Shown here: positions 8,681-18,581 of the stretch, piece by piece
Layout of the letters: every line of letters starts with the position of its first letter
Position numbering within the stretch: the first letter of the stretch is position 1
Source of the DNA: Marinobacterium nitratireducens
Lineage (GTDB): Bacteria; Pseudomonadota; Gammaproteobacteria; Pseudomonadales; Balneatricaceae
Direction of reading: 5' to 3'
Length of the DNA stretch: 64,000 bases
Assembly: GCF_014645375.1 (NCBI RefSeq)
Contig: NZ_BMLT01000001.1
Location: forward strand, 62,001 to 126,000
Translations under genes and position numbers: made by a program
The notes under the pieces: model-generated
Told to the model about the DNA's origin: nothing
Databases searched by the model: none
What the model saw: only the letters and a program-made list of their open reading frames with translations

Positions 8681-9676
8681 ATGGGCCGCCAGGGAGGCCG
8701 GAGCGGGGTGATTCGCCAGTCGCACAGCCGATTTGCCGCTTTCATGCGTGCCTGGGCGCTGCGTCGCCATGGCCCGGTGCACAGCCTGACGCTGACGCAG
8801 AATCGAATCTACATCCTGCCGACCCGTGCCGGCTTCTGGTTCCTGGTCACCTCGCTGATCATTCTGCTGCTGGGCGTGAACTATGAAAACAACCTGGTCT
8901 ACGGCGCCAGCTTTCTGCTGCTGTCGCTGTTCGTGATCTCGATTCTGCATACGTACAGCAATCTTGCCGGACTCAGTATCACGGCGCTGGGCGCGCGTCC
9001 CTGCCTGGTCGGGGAGCAGGCCGAGTTCGAACTGCTGCTGCGCGCTGGCAGTCACCGTGACTACGAGGCGATCCAGCTGTCCTGGGTCGACCAGGCGCCG
9101 GTCAGCTGCGATTTGATCGGCGACAGTGAACGCCGCGTCCGGCTCTATGCCCGCGCGCCGCAGCGCGGCTGGTGGCGTCCGGGGCCCTTGCTGGTCGAAA
9201 CCCTGTATCCGCTGGGGTTGCTGCGCGCCTGGACCTGGCTGGAGACCGATCTGCGGGCGCTGGCCTGGCCGAGGCCCTTGCCCGGCGACAGCTTGCCCGC
9301 CGGTAGCGGCAGCGATGGCAGCGGCGCCCTGCTGGATGGGCGTGGCAGCGAGGACTTTCTCGGTCTCGAGGCCTACCAGCGTGGTATGTCGCCGCGCCAT
9401 ATCGCCTGGAAGCAGCTGGCGGCGGGGCAGGGGCTGCACGCCAAGCAGTTCGGTGACCAGGCCGACCGGCAGCTGTGGCTGGACTTCGATCTCTGGCCCG
9501 AGCTCGACAGCGAAAGCCGGCTGTCGCGGCTCTGTTACTGGACTCTCCGACTGGCGCGCGAGCGCGTCGAGTATGGCCTGCGCCTGCCCGGCGTCGAGAT
9601 CCCCCCGGGGCGCGGTGAACGCCACCGGCAGGAGGTGCTGCGGGCGCTGGCGCTGTACGGCAAGGGAAGTCGCTAG
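8681..9676 (+). CDS. DUF58 membrane protein
   Basis: A 331-residue protein with two adjacent transmembrane helices at about residues 45-90 (FWFLVTSLIILLLGVNY, then ASFLLLSLFVISILH). A cytoplasmic or peripheral beta-rich region follows, then the DUF58 core containing DFLGLEAYQRGMSPRHIAWK. DUF58 proteins carry a vWA-like fold and are thought to work with MoxR ATPases. It starts three bases after the MoxR stop and ends directly against the TgpA start, so the three genes are probably translationally linked. Confidence 0.9.
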   Translation: MGRQGGRSGVIRQSHSRFAAFMRAWALRRHGPVHSLTLTQNRIYILPTRAGFWFLVTSLIILLLGVNYENNLVYGASFLLLSLFVISILHTYSNLAGLSITALGARPCLVGEQAEFELLLRAGSHRDYEAIQLSWVDQAPVSCDLIGDSERRVRLYARAPQRGWWRPGPLLVETLYPLGLLRAWTWLETDLRALAWPRPLPGDSLPAGSGSDGSGALLDGRGSEDFLGLEAYQRGMSPRHIAWKQLAAGQGLHAKQFGDQADRQLWLDFDLWPELDSESRLSRLCYWTLRLARERVEYGLRLPGVEIPPGRGERHRQEVLRALALYGKGSR

Positions 9677-11650
9677 ATGAAAGGCGTCTACCAGCTTACC
9701 CGTCCGGCACTGGTGTGGCAGCTGCTGATGGTGGTGGTGGTGATGATCCCCCACAGTCTGCGTCTGCCATGGTGGCTGCCGCTGATGACGCTCGGAGCCA
9801 TCGGCTGGCGCCTGCTGGTGCATCTGGGACGCACCTCCTTTCCGCACTGGAGCGTCAAGTTCCTGATGGCGATTACCGCGGGCATCGGCGCCGTGGCGTC
9901 CATCGGCCGCGGTAACGGGCCGGAGCTTGCGGTGGCGTTGCTGGTGGCGGGCTTCGCGCTCAAACTGCTGGAGATCTACAAGCGCCGCGATGCGCTGGTG
10001 CTGATTTACGTCGCCTACTTTCTGGCGGCGACCGAGCTGCTGTTCGGGCAGACGCTGCTGCACGCGCTCTACGTTCTGCTGGCGTTGCTGCTGATCACCG
10101 CCGCGCTCAATGCTGTTTACCAGAGCGAGCGCCATCCCGATTTCCGTCGCCCGCTGCGCGCGGCGCTGCGGCTGCTGTTGCCGGCGCTGCCGTTGATGCT
10201 GGTGCTGTTCCTGATCGTGCCCCGCATCGGCCCGCTGTGGTACGCGCCGATGATGCAGGAGGAGTCGGTGACCGGCCTGTCCGATACCCTGTCGCCGGGT
10301 GATGTCAGCCAGCTTACCGGCTCCAGCGCGGTGGCCTTTCGGGTCGAGTTCACCAGTGGCAGGGTGCCGCCGCCGGCTCAGCGCTACTGGCGCGGACTGA
10401 CCTATGACTACTTTGACGGCCGGCGCTGGCAGGCGGAGTCGGACCGCCGAACGCCCCCCGAACTCAGCGATCTGCCGAGCGGGCCCTTGCTGCGCTATCA
10501 GATGATCATCGAGCCCAGCGGCCAGCCCTGGGTGTATGCCCTCGACTATCCGGTCTCGGCCAGCTGGCCCCTGCGCATGGCGCCCAACTGGACTCTGCGG
10601 GCGCCGTCGCGGCTTCGCCAGCGCGCCGAATTCGCCCTGGTCTCACGGCCGCTCGATGCCCTGCCGCAGGCGCTCAGCGAGTCGGCGCAATCGCGCTACC
10701 TGCAGTTGCCGGCGAGCGGCAACCCGAGGGCCCGGGAGCTGGCGCAGCGCTGGCGCGACGAGGACGCCTCGGTCGATTCGCTGGTGACACGCACCCTGGC
10801 GCTGTTCAACCGCGACTTTGTCTATACGCTGTCGCCGCCGCGTCTTGGCGCGGACGGCATCGACGATTTCCTGTTCGAAACCCGGCGTGGCTTCTGCGGC
10901 CATTACGCCAGCGCCCTGGCGTTCCTGCTGCGCGCCGCCGGCGTGCCGGCCCGGATCGTCGGCGGCTACCAGGGCGGCGAATGGAACCCCTACGAGTCCT
11001 ACCTGCTGATCCGACAGTACGAAGCCCATGCCTGGGTCGAGGTCTGGTATGCCGGACGCGGCTGGGTGCGTGTCGATCCCACCGCTGCCGTGGCGCCGCA
11101 GCGTGTCGAGCAGACCGCCGATCAGCTGCTGGCCGACGAGCCCGGTTTTCTTTCCGACACGCCCCTGTCGCCGGTGCGTTTTGGCCGTATCAACTGGCTC
11201 AACCAGCTGCGGCTGCGGGTCGAGGCGATCAACTACAGCTGGCACCGCTGGGTGCTCAGCTTCCATCTGCGCCAGGATGCGCTGCTGCAGCGGCTGTTCG
11301 GCGAGCTCAGCCTGTGGAAGCTGGCGCTGGCACTGGCGCTGCCGTTCGGGCTGGTGTTGGGCTGGGTGGCGCTGTCGCTGCTGCGTCAGCGCCGGCCGAA
11401 AACCCTCGACAAGGTCGACAGCGCGCTGTTGCGACTGTCTCAGCGTCTCGGCGCCCAGGGGCTTGGGCGCCGCAACGGCGAGCCGGTGGGACTGTACGCG
11501 GCCCGCGTCGCCGAAGCGCGGCCGGAACTGGAGCCGCTGATTCTTGCCGTGGCGCGCCACTACGACCAGCTGCGTTATGCCGGCCACGACGACAACGCCG
11601 TACGCCGGGCCTACCGCGAAGCGATCCGCGCCTGTATGCGGCGGTTATGA
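9677..11650 (+). CDS. tgpA: TgpA-type transmembrane protein with periplasmic transglutaminase domain
   Basis: A 657-residue protein with several N-terminal membrane helices (the DUF3488 region), a large periplasmic portion and one C-terminal helix (LALALALPFGLVLGWVALSLL). The transglutaminase-like core holds the catalytic triad Cys407 (RRGFCGHYAS), His451 (YEAHAWVEVWY) and Asp467 (VRVDPTAAV). These positions are close to those known for Pseudomonas aeruginosa TgpA. TgpA is an inner-membrane protein needed for viability in that species, and its substrate is unresolved. The ATG directly follows the DUF58 stop codon, and the gene closes the MoxR operon. Confidence 0.93.
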   Translation: MKGVYQLTRPALVWQLLMVVVVMIPHSLRLPWWLPLMTLGAIGWRLLVHLGRTSFPHWSVKFLMAITAGIGAVASIGRGNGPELAVALLVAGFALKLLEIYKRRDALVLIYVAYFLAATELLFGQTLLHALYVLLALLLITAALNAVYQSERHPDFRRPLRAALRLLLPALPLMLVLFLIVPRIGPLWYAPMMQEESVTGLSDTLSPGDVSQLTGSSAVAFRVEFTSGRVPPPAQRYWRGLTYDYFDGRRWQAESDRRTPPELSDLPSGPLLRYQMIIEPSGQPWVYALDYPVSASWPLRMAPNWTLRAPSRLRQRAEFALVSRPLDALPQALSESAQSRYLQLPASGNPRARELAQRWRDEDASVDSLVTRTLALFNRDFVYTLSPPRLGADGIDDFLFETRRGFCGHYASALAFLLRAAGVPARIVGGYQGGEWNPYESYLLIRQYEAHAWVEVWYAGRGWVRVDPTAAVAPQRVEQTADQLLADEPGFLSDTPLSPVRFGRINWLNQLRLRVEAINYSWHRWVLSFHLRQDALLQRLFGELSLWKLALALALPFGLVLGWVALSLLRQRRPKTLDKVDSALLRLSQRLGAQGLGRRNGEPVGLYAARVAEARPELEPLILAVARHYDQLRYAGHDDNAVRRAYREAIRACMRRL

Positions 11651-11703
11651 TCCCGGTGACGGGTTGGTGGAGATCGCAGAGGACCTGGTCAGCATGGCGG
11701 TTG

Positions 11704-11778
11704 TTCGCTCGCAGAGCGAGCCCCTACAGATGGTGCGGTTAGGCAAGTTACGCAGGAGCCCACTCCGTGGGCGAATCG
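11704..11778. repeat. Pair of REP-like palindromic elements downstream of tgpA
   Basis: Two REP-like units lie in opposite orientation. The first contains TTCGCTCGCAGAGCGAGC followed by CCCTACAG (11704-11729); the second contains CAGGAGCCCACTCCGTGGGC followed by GAATCG (11753-11778). Both share the layout TTCGC-stem-TCCTAC seen in the cluster at 40497-40870. They fill the gap between the convergent tgpA and glycosylase genes. Confidence 0.75.
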
Positions 11779-11839
11779 ATATGGCGGGCGGTCATTCGCA
11801 CTTCCGTCGATGCCCGGGCCGTTGATCGAAGTCGCAGGC

Positions 11840-12448
11840 TCATTCCAGCCTGGGGTTATTCGAAACGTCGGCGAGGGCGCGGGCGACCCGTTGTTTCAGT
11901 TCCGGCAGCAGCTCGGCTTCGAACCAGGGATTGCGTTTGAGCCACAGCTGATTTCGCGGCGATGGGTGGGGCAGGGGCAGGTAATCTTCCGGCAGTTCGC
12001 GCCAGTGGGCGACGCAGTCGGTGAGGCGGGTGAACGGTCGCGGCGAATAGGCGCGCTGGGCGTACTGGCCGATCAGCAGTGTCAGCCGGATCCCGGGCAG
12101 CTCGGCCAGAAGGCGTGCATGCCAGAGCGGCGCGCACTCGGGCCTTGGCGGCAGGTCGCCGCTGGCGCCGCGGCCGGGAAAGCAAAACCCCATCGGCATG
12201 ATCGCCACCCGCCCCGGGTTGTAGAAAGTCGCTCTGTCCATTGCCAGCCAGTGGCGCAAACGGTCGCCGCTGGGGTCGTCGAAAGGTCGTCCGGCGGCAT
12301 CGGCACGGGCGCCGGGGGCCTGGCCGATGATCAGCAGACGGGCGCCGGCATCGGCCTGAATGATGGGCTTTACACCTTCGGGCAGCCCCTGGCAGTGACG
12401 ACAGGCGCGGATGTCCCGTACCAGTCGCGCGCAGCCGGATGCATGCAT
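11840..12448 (-). CDS. Uracil-DNA glycosylase superfamily protein
   Basis: This 202-residue protein has the superfamily motifs in order: IGQAPGARA (motif 1), GRPFDDPSGDRLRHWL, MGFCFPG, LLIGQYAQ and the C-terminal LPHPSPRN loop (motif 3). An N-terminal C-x-x-C pair within RACRHCQG could belong to an iron-sulfur or structural metal site. The expected role is recognising uracil or a related damaged base in DNA or mononucleotides, but substrate range cannot be read from sequence. It is not the classical Ung family. It lies alone on the minus strand, divergent from the gene at 12527. Confidence 0.85.
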   Translation of the reverse strand: MHASGCARLVRDIRACRHCQGLPEGVKPIIQADAGARLLIIGQAPGARADAAGRPFDDPSGDRLRHWLAMDRATFYNPGRVAIMPMGFCFPGRGASGDLPPRPECAPLWHARLLAELPGIRLTLLIGQYAQRAYSPRPFTRLTDCVAHWRELPEDYLPLPHPSPRNQLWLKRNPWFEAELLPELKQRVARALADVSNNPRLE

Positions 12449-12526
12449 TGCGTGAAGAATCCCTATAAGCTTCGGAACTGATTCGCAGGTTCCCCTATTC
12501 CTGCAGCTTAGGTGTTCTGAAGTCCC

Positions 12527-13240
12527 ATGTCATCATCACAGCACGAAGCGCCGCTGCCGTTCGACTACCGGGTCGTGCGCAGCCGCCGGCGTCGCACCGC
12601 CGCCATCCTGATCAAGAACGATAGGGTTGAAGTCCGGGTGCCGCACTGGGTCGGTAACGACTGGATAGCGGCTTTCGTGCACGAGCGCCGGGACTGGATT
12701 GCCACGCGCCTCAGCCGGGTGCTGCTGCAGCGCGAGCTGCACCGGCCCGAGGTGCGGGACGGAGGTCTTGTGCCCTATCGCGGGCGCGAGCTGAGGCTTC
12801 GGCTCTGTGCCGGCAACAGCAGCACCTGCAGGGTAATCGACGATCGGCTCGAGGTGAGGCTGTCTCAGCGGATTCGCAGGAGCGCAGAGCAGGTCGCCGA
12901 CGAACTGGTGCGCGACTGGCTGCAGGCCAGGGCCCGCGAAGTGCTGCCCGAACGGTTACAGCAGTTGTCGAGGGAAACCGGACTTGTTCCCACCGGCGTT
13001 TCGGTGCGCGGCTTCCGGCGTCGCTGGGGCAGCTGCGACAACCGCGGCGGTATCGCCCTCAACTGGCGTCTGATCCTCGCCGAGCCGCAGGCCGCGGACT
13101 ATGTGCTGATTCACGAACTCTGTCATCTGCGCCACTTCGACCACTCGCCGCGGTTCTGGCAGCTGGTCGGCCGCCACTGTCCAGAGCATCGCCAGTGGCA
13201 GGACTACCTGCGCGAGCGCGGCTGCTGGCTCGAGTGGTAG
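12527..13240 (+). CDS. YgjP-like (DUF45) zinc metallopeptidase-fold protein
   Basis: The protein has a C-terminal HELCH metal site (IHELCHLRHFDHSPRFW), preceded by RRRWGSCDNRGGIALNWRL, both hallmarks of the YgjP/DUF45 family. It is 237 residues long with no signal peptide, so it is cytoplasmic. E. coli YgjP has been reported as a UTP pyrophosphatase, so peptidase activity is not assured. The start ATG at 12527 follows a short region with no strong Shine-Dalgarno. Confidence 0.88.
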   Translation: MSSSQHEAPLPFDYRVVRSRRRRTAAILIKNDRVEVRVPHWVGNDWIAAFVHERRDWIATRLSRVLLQRELHRPEVRDGGLVPYRGRELRLRLCAGNSSTCRVIDDRLEVRLSQRIRRSAEQVADELVRDWLQARAREVLPERLQQLSRETGLVPTGVSVRGFRRRWGSCDNRGGIALNWRLILAEPQAADYVLIHELCHLRHFDHSPRFWQLVGRHCPEHRQWQDYLRERGCWLEW

Positions 13241-13305
13241 CCCGAATGCGACCTTGGTCGTAGAAAGGGACTATGGGATCGGCGGGGCGAATGTGCTTCA
13301 ATTTT

Positions 13306-13359
13306 CGCTCGTCCGCGATGGACGACGAGCGCCAGTGACGCTTGCCCCGTACGACGGGG
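13306..13359 (+). other. Two GC-rich hairpins in the leader of the chemoreceptor gene
   Basis: CGCTCGTC (13306-13313) pairs with GACGAGCG (13324-13331), and CCCCGT (13345-13350) pairs with ACGGGG (13354-13359). Neither is followed by a T run, so they do not look like intrinsic terminators. They end about 40 bases before the ATG at 13400. Confidence 0.5.
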
Positions 13360-13399
13360 CGGGCCGGCTGTATGATGATAAGAATAACCGAGAGCACCG

Positions 13400-15211
13400 A
13401 TGAGTTTCTTTCCCGCCCTCTATACCCGTATCGAGCAGATCTTCTTCCATAGCCTCACCCGCAAGATCGTCGGTAACGTGGTGTTCTTGCTGCTGCCCTC
13501 GCTGATGCTGTGCGCCGCAGGATGGCACTACGCCGTCGAGCTCGACGGCATCCTGGCTTCCGGGGCCGTGCCGGCGGCCAGCCGGGACGCCGTCGCGGCC
13601 CTGATCGATGACGCGAGCCGGGTTGCCGGTGCGCTGGTGCTGTTCGCGCTGGCGGCCTCTGTATTCAGCATCGGGTTCATGCGGCACCTCTTCCTGCGCC
13701 CGGTGCGGACCATGACCGACGTGCTCAGCGCCATAGGCGACCGGGACGGGGATATTTCGGCGACGTTGCCGTCATATACCTACGACGAAATATCCGAGAT
13801 GGCGGCCCGCTACAACGATTTCGCTGCCAGTCTGCGGCGCATGATCGCCGAAACCCGCCGCAGCAGCGTGCGGGTCGCCATGTGCTCGACGCAGCTGAAG
13901 CGGGCGCTCGACAAGGCGCACCGCTCGGTGACCGAACAGGAAGCCCAGGCGCAGCTGGTGTTCCAGTCGAGTCAGGAGGCCACCCTGGCGCTGGACGAAA
14001 TCGCCGGCAGCACCCTGCGCATCAACGAGCAGAACAGGGACAACCTGCAGGAGGTGCGGGACTCCAGCGAGGAGCTCCTGCGCGTGCGCGAACAGGTCAA
14101 GGCCATTCACCGGCGCGTGACCGAGTTCCAGGGCACGGTCGAACAGCTGAGCCGGAATTCGGGCAACATTACCCAGATACTGGCGATGGTGAAGGACTTC
14201 TCCGACCAGACCAATCTGCTGGCGCTGAATGCCTCGATCGAGGCCGCCCGTGCCGGCGAAGCCGGGCGGGGCTTCGCCGTGGTGGCGGACGAGGTGCGCA
14301 ATCTGTCGCGCAAGGTCACGCAGGCTACCGTCGAAATCGACACCAACGTCGGCGAAATGGCCTCGCTGGTGGCCGATACCCACCAGAGTGCCCGGGATAT
14401 CCTTGGCTACGTCGTCGATACCGACCGCTTCATCGATGCCACCAGCGGCCAGTTCCAGCGCATGGTGCAGGACTTCGAGCAGGTCGGCAGCCAGCTCTCG
14501 GGTATAGGCGCAGCGATCGACGAACTGGCGCATACCAACAAGAATTCCCACGGTCACGTCACCCAGATCAGCGAGATCGCCGGGCATATCCAGCAGGAGA
14601 TGATCGACTCGGACGCGACGGCGGAGCAGCTTGAACTGAGCACCGAGAAAAGTCAGGAGCTGCTGTCACGGTTTATCATTGGTTCCGGCGGGTTCGAGAC
14701 CATGATCCAGACAGGGCGGCGCTGGGCCGAGGCGACAACCCGGGCGCTGGAAGAGCTGAAGGCTCAGGGGCTGGATATTTTCGACGTTCATTACCGGCGC
14801 GCCAATCCGGGGCGGGAGCCGGCGAAGTTCGATGTCAGCTACGCCGACGCCTACGAACAGCGAATGCAACCGCTGTTCGACGGCTTTGTGCGCGAGCAGC
14901 CGGCGTTCATCTACGCCATCGGCGTCGACCGCAACGGATATGCCCCGGCACACCACCGCAAGGTTTCACATCCGCCCTGCGGCGATACCGCCATCGACAA
15001 TACGCAAAGTCGTCACCGCAGGATATTCTTCGCCACCCGTGCCGAACAGCGGCGGGCCACCCATGAAGCGCCGTTTCTGCTGCAGACCTTCGTTCGCGAT
15101 ACCGGCGAGGTGCTGAACGATCTGTCGATTCCGATCCTGGTGGACGGCCGGCGCTGGGGTTCCCTGATCATGGGATTCGAACCGCAGCACCTGCTCGACG
15201 AGGCCGGCTGA
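13400..15211 (+). CDS. Methyl-accepting chemotaxis protein with C-terminal sensory-like domain
   Basis: A 603-residue chemoreceptor. Two transmembrane helices (about 24-46 and 75-95) enclose only a very short periplasmic loop. A HAMP-like region and the coiled-coil signalling domain follow; its tip reads [30 protein letters not shown] (shown here only in part as [16 protein letters not shown]), near residue 275. The last ~170 residues, after the coiled coil, are an added globular domain with [14 protein letters not shown], then a [13 protein letters not shown] strand and [13 protein letters not shown]. This resembles a Cache/PAS-like ligand domain placed in the cytoplasm, found in a subset of receptors. 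The expected function is to control CheA through CheW. The ligand is unknown. Confidence 0.92.
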   Translation: MSFFPALYTRIEQIFFHSLTRKIVGNVVFLLLPSLMLCAAGWHYAVELDGILASGAVPAASRDAVAALIDDASRVAGALVLFALAASVFSIGFMRHLFLRPVRTMTDVLSAIGDRDGDISATLPSYTYDEISEMAARYNDFAASLRRMIAETRRSSVRVAMCSTQLKRALDKAHRSVTEQEAQAQLVFQSSQEATLALDEIAGSTLRINEQNRDNLQEVRDSSEELLRVREQVKAIHRRVTEFQGTVEQLSRNSGNITQILAMVKDFSDQTNLLALNASIEAARAGEAGRGFAVVADEVRNLSRKVTQATVEIDTNVGEMASLVADTHQSARDILGYVVDTDRFIDATSGQFQRMVQDFEQVGSQLSGIGAAIDELAHTNKNSHGHVTQISEIAGHIQQEMIDSDATAEQLELSTEKSQELLSRFIIGSGGFETMIQTGRRWAEATTRALEELKAQGLDIFDVHYRRANPGREPAKFDVSYADAYEQRMQPLFDGFVREQPAFIYAIGVDRNGYAPAHHRKVSHPPCGDTAIDNTQSRHRRIFFATRAEQRRATHEAPFLLQTFVRDTGEVLNDLSIPILVDGRRWGSLIMGFEPQHLLDEAG

Positions 15212-15227
15212 GGGCCGGCCAGAACAC

Positions 15228-15689
15228 TCAGCGCGATGGTCGTACGCTGCGGAAATCGCCGTCGCCCCAGGACACCGCCTCGTAGCAGCGTTCCAGTCCG
15301 CTGCCGCCGCATTCGGCGCCGTGCAGCTGCAGCAGCAGCATGCGGTCGCCATCCCACTCCAGTGTCTGCCACTGCTTGACCAGCCGCTCCAGGATCCTGT
15401 CGCCGACGATGACCTTGAGGCCGCAACCGCCCGTGCCGCAGAACAGCGTTTTCGAGCTGGTGCAGCTGTAGGTGCTCTCGTCGATGATTTCGTCGTCGAC
15501 CCCGTCACCGTTCAGATCGATCAGCCTGACGGTGGACGGCTGATAGCCCAGTTCGCCGCCATCCAGCGAGGCGCACTGCTGGCGGGCCTCTTCAATCAGG
15601 CGGCTGGCGGTTTCCGAGGCGCCTGCCGAACCCGCGGCAAGCATCAGGGCCGTACCCAGGCCCAGGGCGCGCAACAGCATTTTCTTCAT
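15228..15689 (-). CDS. Small secreted protein of unknown function
   Basis: A 153-residue protein with a clear signal peptide (MKKMLLRALGLGTALMLAAG, cleavage near AGA-SE). The mature part contains DLNGDGVDDE, which fits an EF-hand-like or dockerin-like calcium loop, and several Cys residues that could form disulfides in the periplasm. GAAAGGAA precedes the ATG at 15689. I do not recognise a family. It converges with the chemoreceptor gene and diverges from the porin. Confidence 0.78.
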   Translation of the reverse strand: MKKMLLRALGLGTALMLAAGSAGASETASRLIEEARQQCASLDGGELGYQPSTVRLIDLNGDGVDDEIIDESTYSCTSSKTLFCGTGGCGLKVIVGDRILERLVKQWQTLEWDGDRMLLLQLHGAECGGSGLERCYEAVSWGDGDFRSVRPSR

Positions 15690-15974
15690 CTCAGTGTTCC
15701 TTTCTTCAGATGCTGACATTTCTGTGCTCACAGCATAGACCAGTCGGCGCCGCAAGGATTGTTGCAGCTGCGTGAAAAACCACCACCAATGGCCGGTGGG
15801 GTGGTGAGAGACTTTGGTTCTGCGACGGGGCCGGGTCTGTTCACCGACGTTCAGGCAGGCCCCGTCGGCCAGGACCTATGGCTCGAATATTCAGGGCCAA
15901 GAGCCGATTCGCCGGTTTCGGGTGGCTGCCGATAATGGCGCTGCACATAACAACAAACCGACCCGGGGAACCCG

Positions 15975-17123
15975 ATGAAGAACAAGAAACTGCTTTGCAC
16001 CGCGCTGCCTTTCGCGCTTTCGGCCCTGACCGCCGTTCCTGCCGCCGCCAAAATTCAGCTTTACGATCAGGATGGGACCACCTTCAGTACCGACGGTCTG
16101 ATCAACGCCTTCTACACCCAGAGCAGTGTCGACGGCGGCCCCAACGGCGACCGCGACCAGGCCCGTGTGCGCATGGGCTTCCTGCCCAACTGGATCGCCT
16201 TCGACGCCGGCAAGGAAGCGGGCGAACTGACCCTCGGGGCGCGCTCATCGTTCTGGGTCACGATCAATGACAACGACGTCGTGCGCGGCGCCGAAGGCCT
16301 CGGTACCCGCAGCGGTATCGACGTGCGACAGTTCTACGGTACCGTCGATGGCAGTTTCGGTCAGGTGCTGATCGGCAAGGACTTCGCGCTCTTCGGGCGT
16401 ACCAATATCCTTTCCGACGAGCTGCTGCTCGGGCATGGCCAGGTATCCGATACCCTTGGCCTGATCGATGGCGGCAACGTCTCGTTCGGCAATATCGGCG
16501 CCGGTTACCTGTACCCCTTCCCGGTGGCGCAGATCAGCTACCGCACCCCGGAGCGCGCCGGGTTCCAGCTCGCCGCCGGTATCATGGATCCGAACAAGAG
16601 CGACGCCGGCTCGTCCGAGGACATGCCGCGCTTCGAGGCCGAACTCAGCTGGGGACGGAGTTTCGAGGGTGGCTCCTTCAAGACCTGGGTCGGAGGCCTG
16701 TACCAGAGCTCGGAAACCGACACCAGCGAAGTCGATTCCAGCGGCGTTGCGGGCGGCGCCAACCTGCGCCTTGGCGGATTGTCCCTGACGCTGTCGGGCT
16801 TCGACGGCGAAGGTCTCGGCACGGTAGCGGGCCTGACCAACCTGGTGACCTCCGAGGACAATCAGGTATCGGGTTATCTGACCCAGGCCTCCTACACCAT
16901 CGGTGCCAACCGGTTCGTTCTGTCCTATGGTGAGAACGAAAGCAGCGACGACCCTCTGGTCGGCGCCGACGCGGAATACGACAACACCGCCCTGGCCTGG
17001 TTTCACGACCTGAACGACAATCTCAAGCTGGTCGCGGAACTCAACCGCACCGAAGTGACGCTGGACGGCGCCAAATTCGAAGAGACCGATACCATCGCCG
17101 TGGGCGCGGTACTGACCTGGTAA
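15975..17123 (+). CDS. Outer-membrane porin
   Basis: A 382-residue protein with a Sec signal peptide (LPFALSALTAVPAAAK). The rest is a run of alternating beta strands, ending in VGAVLTW with a C-terminal aromatic, the outer-membrane beta-barrel signal. It resembles gammaproteobacterial general porins. Substrate specificity cannot be judged. GGGGAA lies before the ATG. The gap from the divergent secreted protein (15690-15974) includes a hairpin of CACCACC with GGTGGTG-type arms near 15782-15808. Confidence 0.88.
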   Translation: MKNKKLLCTALPFALSALTAVPAAAKIQLYDQDGTTFSTDGLINAFYTQSSVDGGPNGDRDQARVRMGFLPNWIAFDAGKEAGELTLGARSSFWVTINDNDVVRGAEGLGTRSGIDVRQFYGTVDGSFGQVLIGKDFALFGRTNILSDELLLGHGQVSDTLGLIDGGNVSFGNIGAGYLYPFPVAQISYRTPERAGFQLAAGIMDPNKSDAGSSEDMPRFEAELSWGRSFEGGSFKTWVGGLYQSSETDTSEVDSSGVAGGANLRLGGLSLTLSGFDGEGLGTVAGLTNLVTSEDNQVSGYLTQASYTIGANRFVLSYGENESSDDPLVGADAEYDNTALAWFHDLNDNLKLVAELNRTEVTLDGAKFEETDTIAVGAVLTW

Positions 17124-17232
17124 AGATCTGTGCCGTTGTGATTGCCCAAGACGCGGCTGCGGGTTCCGGCTTTCCCCCTTCGCCGGTAGCCGCGGCCGCG
17201 TTCGTGCGCCCGCCCTGGGGGTGATCCTGACC

Positions 17233-17250
17233 GGTACCAAAGTAGTAGTT
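17233..17250 (+). promoter_or_regulatory. Candidate operator, copy A (GGTACC-type motif)
   Basis: The 18-base sequence GGTACCAAAGTAGTAGTT lies 171 bp upstream of the nosP-like gene. It matches the copies at 23713 and 29061 in 15 or more of 18 positions. The 297-bp gap between the porin and the nosP-like gene also holds an imperfect GC-rich stem-loop (about 17151-17200) that may end porin transcription. Confidence 0.5.
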
Positions 17251-17420
17251 CGCTCTAGGAACACCGGGAGCGGCTGACGCAACCGGAGCGAAAAGTCATT
17301 GATTACAATGTCTTAAGGTTTACCTTGCGCGCATTTCTGAAGCGGCGGAAGTCGAATGTCCAGGGCATCCCGGGGCGAGGTACAATCAGGTTGGAACCGA
17401 TTTCCAGGAGGTAGTGGCGG

Positions 17421-18581
17421 GTGCACGCTTTTTCTCATTTACCGGCGGTCACGGCGGCGAGTTACAGCCCCGACCCGCAGCTGGCGTCGGCCGAGTTGCG
17501 CGCGGCGTTTCGCGACCCCACGCCGGGCTTCGTGCTGTTTTTCTGCTCCGCCGAGTACGACCTCGATGCGCTTGCCGCGTGCCTGAAGCGGGATTTCGAC
17601 GGCATTGGTCTGGCCGGCTGCACCACGGCGGGGGAAATCACGCCCAACGGGTACGGCCAGGGCTGCATCACCGCGATCGGCTTCGACTGCCGCAGCTTCG
17701 CCATCGAAAGCGCCCTGGTCAAGGAGATCGGACGCTTTTCGCTGACCGACGCCCAGGCGGTGGTCGAGTCTCTGACCGCGGGTTGTTTAAGCCGCAAGCT
17801 GGCGCCGATCAAGGGCCACAGTTTTGCCCTGACGCTGCTCGACGGCCTCTCCAGTCAGGAGGAGCTGTTTCTGGTGGCGCTGAACTCGGCGCTCGGCAGC
17901 ATTCCGAACTTCGGCGGCTCCGCCGGCGATGATATCCACCTGGCCAACACCCACGTGTTCTGCGACGGTCGATTTCACACCAATTCCGCCGTCGTGCTGA
18001 TGTTCAACACCCTCTGTGAGTTCGAGGTGTTCTCCACCCACCATATGCAGGCGCCGGGTGAGAAAATGGTAGTGACGGCCGTCGACAGTGAAAGCCGCAC
18101 CGTGCTGGAACTGAACGCCGAACCCGCCGCTGCCGAGTATGCCCGCGTGATCGGCGTGCCGGAAGCGGCCCTCGATCACCGTGCCTTCGCGCTCAACCCC
18201 ATCGCGGTACGGATTGGCGAGGAGTATTACGTACGCTCGATTCAGCGCGTCAATGCCGACCGCAGTCTGACCTTTTACTGCGCCGTGGAGAAGGGCATCG
18301 TGCTCACGGCGATGCGCCCAGGTCCCATGCTGCCGGACCTCGAAGCCGAGTTCGCCCGTATCGAACAGGCCATCGGTACGCCGCGGCTGGTAATCGGCTG
18401 CGACTGCTTTTTGCGCCGGCTGGAGGCGCAGTACAGCGGCCTGCAGGAGGCGGCGTCGGCATTCCTGCGCGCGCACCGCGTGATAGGCTTCAATACCTAC
18501 GGCGAGCAGTTCAACGGCATGCATCTCAATCAGACCTTCACCGGGGTGGCGATAGGAGGATTCCGGCATGGCTGGCGCTGA
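17421..18581 (+). CDS. FIST-domain protein, NosP-like nitric-oxide sensor
   Basis: A 386-residue FIST N/C-terminal domain protein with the early segment IGLAGCTTAGEITPNGYGQG and the FGGSAGDD region typical of FIST. It starts with GTG at 17421, with an AGGAGG site nine bases upstream. FIST proteins of this type, NosP in Pseudomonas aeruginosa (PA1975), bind haem and sense NO. They are encoded with the kinase NahK and inhibit its autophosphorylation. Here the gene overlaps a NahK-like kinase by 14 bp, which strongly supports the NosP assignment. Haem binding itself is inferred from the family. Confidence 0.85.
   Translation: MHAFSHLPAVTAASYSPDPQLASAELRAAFRDPTPGFVLFFCSAEYDLDALAACLKRDFDGIGLAGCTTAGEITPNGYGQGCITAIGFDCRSFAIESALVKEIGRFSLTDAQAVVESLTAGCLSRKLAPIKGHSFALTLLDGLSSQEELFLVALNSALGSIPNFGGSAGDDIHLANTHVFCDGRFHTNSAVVLMFNTLCEFEVFSTHHMQAPGEKMVVTAVDSESRTVLELNAEPAAAEYARVIGVPEAALDHRAFALNPIAVRIGEEYYVRSIQRVNADRSLTFYCAVEKGIVLTAMRPGPMLPDLEAEFARIEQAIGTPRLVIGCDCFLRRLEAQYSGLQEAASAFLRAHRVIGFNTYGEQFNGMHLNQTFTGVAIGGFRHGWR

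Noticed and set aside
8378-10135. Minus-strand 585-residue open frame opposite the MoxR operon
   Set aside because: Gln/His/Arg-rich with no motif, and opposite three recognised genes.
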